Translations under genes and position numbers: made by a program | The notes under the pieces: model-generated | Told to the model about the DNA's origin: nothing | The model's input: only the letters and a program-made list of their open reading frames with translations | Databases searched by the model: none | Part shown: positions 53,420 through 60,742 of the stretch, piece after piece | Layout: each line of letters starts with the position of its first letter | Numbering within the stretch: the stretch's first letter is position 1 | From: Kutzneria kofuensis | GTDB taxonomy: Bacteria; Actinomycetota; Actinomycetes; Mycobacteriales; Pseudonocardiaceae | DNA length: 64,000 nucleotides | Assembly (NCBI RefSeq): GCF_014203355.1 | Contig: NZ_JACHIR010000001.1 | Coordinates: 2,916,038 to 2,980,037 of the forward strand | Direction of reading: 5' to 3'

Positions 53420-53520
53420 GGTGGACTTCCTCCCGGTTTCGGTGGTGCTCATGCAGGTGTTGGCGGTGGTGCTGTCGTACGTCGGGGCGTGCATGTCCCT
53501 GCCGTTCGAGTTGATGCCGA

Positions 53521-53568
53521 AAAAACACGAAGGCCGCGGTCCCGTTCCCGGGTCCGCGGCCTTCGTGA
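53521..53568 (-). terminator. Intrinsic terminator in the whiB7 leader (candidate attenuator)
   Basis: Minus strand: CACGAAGGCCGCGG and CCGCGGCCTTCGTG form a 14-bp stem with further inner pairing, followed by six T. It sits 102 bases before the whiB7 ATG and 21 bases after the upstream frame, so whiB7 transcription from the upstream promoter must pass it. Confidence 0.85.
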
Positions 53569-53588
53569 GCCGTAGCCTGACACTCCTG

Positions 53589-53807
53589 TCAGGTACTTCG
53601 CTCCTGCGCGGACCAGAGAAGAACGTGCTTGCGGACCTTCACGAACGCCGGCTGACCAGTGGTCAGGGCGCGCTCGACCGAGCCGGCCGTCCACGGCCGC
53701 GCCTGATCGACGGAGACAACAGAGGTGCTTCCCTTGCCGCACATGGCAAGGGCCCCGGCCAGCGGATAGGCCGGTGCGACCAGAATGTTGATGCCGTTGC
53801 TGCCCAT
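53589..53807 (-). CDS. 72-codon frame in the whiB7 leader (uORF or small protein)
   Basis: A 72-residue frame starting at ATG 53807 with GGGAGG eight bases upstream. Third positions are GC-rich as in true genes. The peptide contains NILVAPAYPLAGALAMCGKG and ends KHVLLWSAQERST; no family is recognised. It lies between a WhiB7-type promoter and a strong terminator, so its translation probably governs whether transcription reaches whiB7. It is longer than typical regulatory uORFs, so it may also make a functional small protein. Confidence 0.6.
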   Translation of the reverse strand: MGSNGINILVAPAYPLAGALAMCGKGSTSVVSVDQARPWTAGSVERALTTGQPAFVKVRKHVLLWSAQERST

Positions 53808-53885
53808 GCCGTCCGCCTCCCAACCAGGGTCTCGTAGTGGTGTGTCGGTCTCGTCTTGTTCGGGCGTCTCGCGCCCGGCCTATGC

Positions 53886-53929
53886 AGGCTATTGCCCCTG
53901 CGCAGGGGCGTGCAACCGGTTTTTGAAAA
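53886..53929 (-). promoter_or_regulatory. WhiB7-type promoter of the whiB7 leader
   Basis: Minus strand: an AT-rich tract (TTTTCAAAAA), CCGG, -35 TTGCAC, 18-base spacer, -10 TAGCCT. AT-rich DNA just above the -35 is what the WhiB7 AT-hook recognises, so autoregulation is predicted. The spacer contains the palindrome CCCCTGCGCAGGGG. Confidence 0.7.
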
Positions 53930-53944
53930 GTTCCGTCGGAACTT
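53928..53944 (-). terminator. Short terminator after uvrD2
   Basis: AAGTTCC and GGAACTT around GAC, followed on the minus strand by TTC and an A-run. It lies nine bases beyond the uvrD2 stop and merges into the AT-rich box of the whiB7 promoter. Confidence 0.5.
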
Positions 53945-53952
53945 CTCGCGGG

Positions 53953-56043
53953 TCAGGTTGACCCTGCACCGGCATCGCCCTGGACCAGGGCGAGCACGTC
54001 GGCTCCGTACTTGTCGAGCTTGCTCGGACCGATGCCGGAGATCGCCACCAGGCCGCCGGTGTCCAGCGGCCGCTGCTCGGCGATGGCGGTCAGCGTGGTG
54101 TCCGTGAACACCACGTACGGAGGAACCCTCAGCTGCTTGGCCCGCGCCGCCCGCCACTTCTTCAGCCGGGCGAGCAGCTCCTCGTCCACATCGGACGGAC
54201 AGTCGGGGCAGCGGCCCAGCTTGATCGCGGGGGTGCTCACCAGCACGTCGCCGCACACCCGGCACTCGACCCGCACGGCGCGCCGCGCCGGCGCGGCCTC
54301 CCGGTTCGCGCCGCCGACGGATCGCGCGGCCGGGTGATCCTCGGGCAGCAGTCCGTACAGGAAGCGGCTGCGCCGGCGGTGCCGACGCCCGCCCGCGGTC
54401 CGCGACAGCGACCACGACAGCCACAGATGTTCACGCGCCCGGGTGACGCCGACATACAGCAGCCGGCGCTCCTCTTCGATCGCCGCCTCGTCCGTGTCGG
54501 CGTGCTGGATCGGCATGGTGCCCTCGGTCAGCCCGATCAGGAACACCGCGTCCCACTCCAGGCCCTTCGCCGCGTGCAGCGACGCCAGCGTGACGCCCTC
54601 CACGGTCGGCGGGTGCTGCGCCTCGGCCCGCAGCTCCAGCTCGCCCACGAACCGCGCCAGATCCGCGCCCGGCACCACCGTGTCGAGCTCCTCCGCCAGT
54701 TCGACGAGCGCCAGCAGCGACTCCCAGCGCTCCCGCTGCGCGCCACCCGACGGCGGCTCCAGTGACAGGCCGTGCGGCTTGAGCACCTCGCGGACCACCG
54801 TCGGCAACTCCGCCTCGGGCGCGCCGTTGACGGCCGCGCGCAACGACACCATCGCCTGCCGGATCTCGGGCCGTGCGAAGAACCGCTCGCCGCCGCGCAC
54901 CTGGTACGGGATCTGCGCCTCGGTCAGCGCCTGCTCGTACACCTCGGACTGCGCGTTGACCCGGTACAAGATGGCGATCTCGCTCGCCGGCACGCCGTTG
55001 CGCAGCAGCGCCCCGATCCGGTCCGCGACCGCCTGCGCCTCGCTGGGCTCGTCGTCGAACTCGGCGAACTTCGGCTCCGGCCCCGACGGCCGGTGGCCGA
55101 TCAGCCGCAGCCGTGACCCCGACGGCCGGTCTCGCGCCGCCCCGATCACCCGGTTGGCCAGTGCCACCACCTCGGGCGTCGACCGGTAGTCACGCTCCAG
55201 GCGCACCACCACCGCCTCCGGGAACCGCCGCGGGAAGTCCAGCAGCGGGCGCGGCGAGGCGCCCGCGAACGAATAGATGGTCTGGTTGGCGTCGCCGACC
55301 ACGGTCAGGTCGTCCCGGCCGCCGAGCCACGCGTTGAGCACCCGCTGCTGCAGCGGCGTCACGTCCTGGTACTCGTCGACGACGAAGCACCGGTACCGGT
55401 CCCGGAACTCGGTCGCGACGTCCGAGTGCTCCTCCAGGATCGCCGCGGTGTGCAGCAGCAGGTCGTCGAAGTCGAGCTGCCGCGCCCGCGTCTTCAGCTG
55501 CTCGTACCCCTGGTAGACGCGGGCGATCTGGTCGGCGGGCAGCGGGATGTCACGCCGCGCCTTGGACACCGCCGCCGGGTAGTCGTCCGGCGTCACCAGC
55601 GACGCCTTGGCCCACTCGATCTCGCCGGCCAGGTCCCGCAGCGACTCCGCGCTGGTCGGGGCCCCGATCCGATTGGCGGCCTGGCCGACCAGCCGCAGCT
55701 TTCCGTCGAGCAGCTCCCACGGGGCGTCGCCGATCACCCGCGGCCAGAAGTAGCGCAGCTGACGCAGCGCCGCGGCGTGGAAGGTGACCGCCTGTGCGCC
55801 GTTCACGCCGAGCGCCCGCAGCCGGGTCCGCATCTCGCCGGCCGCCCGCTTGGTGAAGGTGACGGCGAGCACCTGGCCGGGGGCGACGTGACCGCGCTCG
55901 ACGAGGTAGGCGATGCGCCTAGTGATCGTCCTAGTCTTTCCGGTGCCCGCGCCGGCCAGCACGCACACCGGTCCCCTTGGCGCTGTGACCGCCCCGAGCT
56001 GGTCCGGATCCAGGTCTTCGAGGAGTCGACCTTCGGCGTCCAT
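53953..56043 (-). CDS. uvrD2: ATP-dependent DNA helicase UvrD2
   Basis: A 696-residue superfamily 1A helicase. Motif I is [11 protein letters not shown] (30-40), the Q motif region is LDPDQLGAV, motif II is [12 protein letters not shown], and motifs IV-VI include [25 protein letters not shown] and [14 protein letters not shown] tetracysteine element ([15 protein letters not shown]) near residue 575 joins the motor to a C-terminal HRDC domain, the mark of actinobacterial UvrD2. It acts in DNA repair and replication. ATG at 56043 is chosen because GAGGA lies eight bases upstream. whiB7 follows on the same strand. Confidence 0.95.
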   Translation of the reverse strand: MDAEGRLLEDLDPDQLGAVTAPRGPVCVLAGAGTGKTRTITRRIAYLVERGHVAPGQVLAVTFTKRAAGEMRTRLRALGVNGAQAVTFHAAALRQLRYFWPRVIGDAPWELLDGKLRLVGQAANRIGAPTSAESLRDLAGEIEWAKASLVTPDDYPAAVSKARRDIPLPADQIARVYQGYEQLKTRARQLDFDDLLLHTAAILEEHSDVATEFRDRYRCFVVDEYQDVTPLQQRVLNAWLGGRDDLTVVGDANQTIYSFAGASPRPLLDFPRRFPEAVVVRLERDYRSTPEVVALANRVIGAARDRPSGSRLRLIGHRPSGPEPKFAEFDDEPSEAQAVADRIGALLRNGVPASEIAILYRVNAQSEVYEQALTEAQIPYQVRGGERFFARPEIRQAMVSLRAAVNGAPEAELPTVVREVLKPHGLSLEPPSGGAQRERWESLLALVELAEELDTVVPGADLARFVGELELRAEAQHPPTVEGVTLASLHAAKGLEWDAVFLIGLTEGTMPIQHADTDEAAIEEERRLLYVGVTRAREHLWLSWSLSRTAGGRRHRRRSRFLYGLLPEDHPAARSVGGANREAAPARRAVRVECRVCGDVLVSTPAIKLGRCPDCPSDVDEELLARLKKWRAARAKQLRVPPYVVFTDTTLTAIAEQRPLDTGGLVAISGIGPSKLDKYGADVLALVQGDAGAGST

Positions 56044-56125
56044 GGCCTGCATCCTCGCAGAGCCCACCGACACCAAATGCGGAGCAGGGCGTAACCGGTC
56101 CGTCCACCGGCCTTATCCTGGACAC

Positions 56126-56860
56126 ATGGCTGGTAAGCAGGACGACAAGGCGGCCGCCAAGGAGGCGGCACGGGCCAAGCGCGCGGAGTCCCGGGCTCGG
56201 CGCAGTCAGATCTTCGAGGCGTTCAAGATGCAACGCCGCGAGGACAAGGCCCTGGTGCCGCTCATGGTCGCGGTGCTGGTGGGCGTTGCCGCCGTCGCGT
56301 TCCTGGTCGGCCTGATCTGGGACATGCAGTGGCTGTTCCTGGGCCCGGGCGTCGTGCTCGGCGCGCTGGGCGCGGTGCTGCTGTTCGGACGGCGCGTGTC
56401 GCGCAGCGTCTACAGCAAGGCGGACGGCCAGCCCGGCGCGGCCGGCTGGGCCCTGGACAACCTGCGCGGCGGCAGCTGGCGAGTCACCCAGGCCGTGGCC
56501 GGCACCACGCAGCTGGACGCCGTGCACCGCGTGCTCGGCCTGCCCGGCGTCGTGCTGGTCGGCGAGGGCGCGCCGCACCGGGTCAAGTCGCTGCTCGCGC
56601 AGGAGAAGAAGCGGCTGTCCCGGGTCGTGGGCAGCACGCCGATCTACGACATCATCGTCGGCAACGGCGAGGGCGAGGTGCCGCTGCGCAAGCTCCAGCA
56701 GCACATGACCAAGCTCCCCCGCAACATCTCGCGGGCCGAGGTGGACCGGCTCGAGAAGGGCATGGCCGCGCTGGCCAACCGCGGCGCCGCGCTGCCCAAG
56801 GGCCCGCTGCCGCAGGGCGCGAAGATGCGCAACGTGCAGCGCACGCTGCGCCGCCGCTGA
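56126..56860 (+). CDS. DUF4191 domain membrane protein
   Basis: A 244-residue protein of the actinobacterial DUF4191 family. A basic, Ala/Lys/Arg-rich cytoplasmic N-terminus (1-45) precedes two adjacent membrane helices (about 46-66 and 73-92). A cytoplasmic domain of about 150 residues follows with ADGQPGAAGWALDNLRGGSWRV and VGEGAPHRVKSLLAQEKKRLSRV. Function is unknown. The ATG follows TATCCT by six bases (leaderless). It is divergent from uvrD2. Confidence 0.85.
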   Translation: MAGKQDDKAAAKEAARAKRAESRARRSQIFEAFKMQRREDKALVPLMVAVLVGVAAVAFLVGLIWDMQWLFLGPGVVLGALGAVLLFGRRVSRSVYSKADGQPGAAGWALDNLRGGSWRVTQAVAGTTQLDAVHRVLGLPGVVLVGEGAPHRVKSLLAQEKKRLSRVVGSTPIYDIIVGNGEGEVPLRKLQQHMTKLPRNISRAEVDRLEKGMAALANRGAALPKGPLPQGAKMRNVQRTLRRR

Positions 56861-56876
56861 CAACCCCCAGCCGACA

Positions 56877-56921
56877 CGAAGGCGGCCTTGGTGGCGTAGT
56901 ACGCCACCAAGGCCGCCTTCG
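56877..56921. terminator. Bidirectional 20-bp hairpin of the CGAAGGCGGCC family
   Basis: CGAAGGCGGCCTTGGTGGCG and its exact complement around TAGTA, between the convergent DUF4191 and RDD genes. Confidence 0.8.
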
Positions 56922-56936
56922 CTCTGTTGTCAGCGG

Positions 56937-57410
56937 TCAGCGCATCCGGACCACGACGGTTCCGGCCAGCCGGTCGTGCAGGCCCCGGTATTCGTAGTCC
57001 CAGACGACGACCGGGATGATGAACCCGACCAGCAGCGTGCGCAGCATCGCCCGCGGCACGCCGACCATGGCCGAGCCGTCGATCCGGGCGACGCGCACAC
57101 CCATCGCGTACATGCCGGGAGTGAAGCCGAAGAAGGACACCGCGATCACACCGATCAGGAACCAGGTCAGGATGCTCCAGTTCCGCGGCAGGTCCGGCAT
57201 CGTGAACAGGCCCGTGATCAGGGCCGCGAGCACGCAGTCGATGAGCATCGCCACCGCGCGCCGCGCCGTCGACGGGATCGAGCCGACGCCGGACTCCGGC
57301 AGGCCGAGCCGCTCACCGCGGTATCGGTGCTGCGTCCCGTCGGCGGAGCCGCCGCCCGGCTCCAACGCCGCGCGAGGCCCGGACAACCACGAACCGGTCC
57401 ACCTGTTCAC
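56937..57410 (-). CDS. RDD family membrane protein
   Basis: A 157-residue protein. After a Gly-rich soluble N-terminus (1-45) come the RDD-type elements: STARRAVAMLIDCVLAALITGL (R-x-x-x-x-x-x-D), a second helix SILTWFLIGVIAVSFFGFTPG, and a third helix TLLVGFIIPVVVWDYEYRGLHDRLAGT. Some family members have been implicated in ion transport; the role here is unknown. The GTG start has GGAGGG directly before it and TACCCT six bases upstream. It is divergent from glnA. Confidence 0.85.
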   Translation of the reverse strand: MNRWTGSWLSGPRAALEPGGGSADGTQHRYRGERLGLPESGVGSIPSTARRAVAMLIDCVLAALITGLFTMPDLPRNWSILTWFLIGVIAVSFFGFTPGMYAMGVRVARIDGSAMVGVPRAMLRTLLVGFIIPVVVWDYEYRGLHDRLAGTVVVRMR

Positions 57411-57480
57411 CCCTCCAGGGTAAGGCCGTCGTCACAGCAAGGAGGCGGTCAGGTCCGCCACTACCCTGTTCGCGGTCTCG

Positions 57481-57518
57481 TTAACACCCGCGAAACACCC
57501 GGGTGACTGACGGGCAAC
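57481..57518 (+). promoter_or_regulatory. GlnR box upstream of glnA
   Basis: Four five-base elements TTAAC, GAAAC, GTGAC and GCAAC are each separated by six bases, matching the actinobacterial GlnR pattern gTnAC-n6-GaAAC repeated twice. A -10 TAGCTT follows at 57529-57534. Confidence 0.78.
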
Positions 57519-57594
57519 ACCACCCGCCTAGCTTCGTCACGAAAACAGCCGGCGACGTGCCGGGACGGGCTACGAGCCGAAGGAGCCAACGAGG

Positions 57595-59019
<1,425 letters not shown>

Positions 59020-59060
59020 TCGACGGCGGGTTCATCCCGCCGGAGCTTGACGTCGCGCAG

Positions 59061-59096
59061 AAGCCGGGTCCGTCCGCACGGGCCCGGCTTTTGCTT
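59061..59096 (+). terminator. Intrinsic terminator of glnA
   Basis: AAGCCGGG and CCCGGCTT arms around a 14-base loop with additional pairing, followed by TTGCTT. It lies 42 bases after the stop. Confidence 0.75.
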
Positions 59097-59196
59097 GCGG
59101 CATATCGGGAAGTGACACACAGACGTAACAAAACGACCGGCCCGGTCGGGTTGGATGAACATCTGGTGATGCGCCGGCGGTGCAGGAGGTGGCGAG

Positions 59197-59493
59197 GTGG
59201 CCGAACCCGTTCCCGTGGACTCCACTCGTGAGGTTGTCGTCGCCGTCCCCGTCTACGACGCGGTCCGCGGCCTGAACCGGGCCTGGCCGGCGAACTACCG
59301 GCTCAGCTTCGACGTCACCCCGCACGGCGAGGTGGTCATCCGGGGCGACAAGGCCGGCCTACGGGGCCTGGCCGTCCAGCTGCTCGCGCTGGCGCAGGAG
59401 GACGTGCCGCAGCGGTACCACCACCGCATCGACGACTTCATGCTGGAGATCGACCGCGGCTCGTTACCCGTGCGGATCGAGCAGGCAGGCTGA
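59197..59493 (+). CDS. Small conserved protein, Imm32-like
   Basis: A 98-residue protein. The pattern LSFDVTPHGEVVIRGDKAGLRGLAVQLLALA followed by an acidic segment and GSLPVRIEQ resembles the Imm32 immunity-protein family, common as single genes in actinobacteria without any toxin next to them. GTG at 59197 has GGAGG seven bases upstream. The similarity is read by eye and tentative. No polymorphic toxin is encoded nearby, so an immunity function is not supported here. Confidence 0.6.
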   Translation: MAEPVPVDSTREVVVAVPVYDAVRGLNRAWPANYRLSFDVTPHGEVVIRGDKAGLRGLAVQLLALAQEDVPQRYHHRIDDFMLEIDRGSLPVRIEQAG

Positions 59494-59531
59494 CAGCAGG
59501 GGCTTCGGAGCCACCCTCTAAGGTCACGCCC

Positions 59532-59759
59532 GTGGCCGAAAATGACGCGAACCTGCTGTCCACCCACTACTTCGACTCCGCCGCCGAGGCGACCGAGGCG
59601 GTGCGCGCCGCAGACCTGCTCGGTCTGGGTGTCGCCCTGTCCAACCGGCTCGTCCCGGACACCGACTCCGACGACGGCTCGTTCGTCGAGGAGTGGGTGG
59701 TCGACGTCTTCGCCAGCGTTCCCGAGGCGGAGGCCGACAGCGAGGCCGAGGTGGCCTGA
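59532..59759 (+). CDS. Small acidic protein of unknown function
   Basis: A 75-residue acidic protein (FVEEWVVDVFASVPEAEADSEAEV near the end) beginning NLLSTHYFDSAAEATEAVRAADLLGLGVALSNRL, which suggests a small ferredoxin-like alpha-beta fold. It is not assigned to a named family. GTG at 59532 follows TAAGGT by seven bases (leaderless). It lies 38 bases after the Imm32-like gene, and its own promoter-like element suggests separate transcription. Confidence 0.6.
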   Translation: MAENDANLLSTHYFDSAAEATEAVRAADLLGLGVALSNRLVPDTDSDDGSFVEEWVVDVFASVPEAEADSEAEVA

Positions 59760-59767
59760 CCGCCGAG

Positions 59768-59791
59768 GTGGGGCGTGAAAGCACGCCCCAC
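59768..59791. terminator. Bidirectional hairpin
   Basis: GTGGGGCGTG and its exact complement around AAAG, between convergent genes. Confidence 0.7.
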
Positions 59792-59802
59792 CCCAGCGCT
59801 CG

Positions 59803-60732
59803 TCAGACCGTGATGACGATCTTGCCGCGCACGTGGCCGCCCTCGGCCAGGCGCTGCGCGTCCGCCGCCTCGGCGAGCGGGAACACCTTCTCGATCGACA
59901 CCGTGATCTCACCCGATGCGGTGCGTTCGCCCAGCCAGGCCAGCTGCTCGCTGTTCGGCTTGACGAAGACGTACTGCCCGCCGAACTCGCGGACGCCGGC
60001 GTCGATGATCGATCCGATGCGAGCCGGATCGCGTACCAGCTTCGGCGAGACCCGCAGCGCGTCGCCGCCGATCAGGTCCACCACCGCGTCCACCTTGCCG
60101 TCGCCGCCCAGCAGCGCCGCCACCCGATCCTCCAGGCCCTCGCCGTAGGTCACCGGCTCGGCGCCCAGCGAGCGCAGGAAGTCGTGGTTGCGTTCGGACG
60201 CCGTGCCGATGACCTTCGCCGCGCCGAGCACGCGGGCGATCTGCACCGCGAAGTGGCCGACCCCACCGGCCGCAGCGTGCACCAGCACCGTGTCGTCCTC
60301 GCCGACGCCGATCTTCTTCAGCAGTTGCAACGCCGTCAGCCCGGCCAGCGGCAGCGCCGCCGCCTGCTCGAACGTGATGCCCGCCGGCTTGTGCGCCAGG
60401 CCCCGTTCCGGCGCCGCCACCAGCTCCGCGTAAGTGCCGTTCTGAACGTGGTCCTTGCGCAGGTAGCCGAAAACCTCGTCACCGGGCGCGTAGCCGTCGA
60501 CCGCCGGGCCGGCCTGCACCACCACGCCCGCCGCGTCCCAGCCCTGGATCAGCGGGAAGTGGTGCGGCAGCGCGCCCTGCAGGTAGCCGAGGCGGATCTT
60601 GAAGTCCACCGGGTTCACGCTCGTCGCCTTCACCGCCACCAGCACCTGGTCCGGCCCGACCACCGGGTCCGGCAGCTCCTGGAGCGACAGCACGCTCGCG
60701 TCGCCGAACTCGGTCTGGGCGATTGCCTTCAC
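59803..60732 (-). CDS. NADP-dependent quinone-oxidoreductase-like (zinc-independent MDR) enzyme
   Basis: A 309-residue medium-chain dehydrogenase/reductase of the QOR group. The start VKAIAQTEFGDASVLSLQELP, substrate-domain block GWDAAGVVVQAG and nucleotide site VLVHAAAGGVGHFAVQIARVLGA (AAGGVG) are typical. The catalytic-zinc cysteines of alcohol dehydrogenases are lacking, so it probably reduces quinones or enones with NADPH. GTG at 60732 has GGAGG four bases upstream. It begins 10 bases after the glnE stop on the same strand and is probably cotranscribed, without obvious functional link. Confidence 0.88.
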   Translation of the reverse strand: MKAIAQTEFGDASVLSLQELPDPVVGPDQVLVAVKATSVNPVDFKIRLGYLQGALPHHFPLIQGWDAAGVVVQAGPAVDGYAPGDEVFGYLRKDHVQNGTYAELVAAPERGLAHKPAGITFEQAAALPLAGLTALQLLKKIGVGEDDTVLVHAAAGGVGHFAVQIARVLGAAKVIGTASERNHDFLRSLGAEPVTYGEGLEDRVAALLGGDGKVDAVVDLIGGDALRVSPKLVRDPARIGSIIDAGVREFGGQYVFVKPNSEQLAWLGERTASGEITVSIEKVFPLAEAADAQRLAEGGHVRGKIVITV

Positions 60733-60742
60733 TCGTCCTCCA

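Noticed and set aside
57411-57594. A glutamine riboswitch before glnA
   Set aside because: The leader is only about 50 bases after the likely start, and the GlnR box explains regulation; no riboswitch core was recognised.
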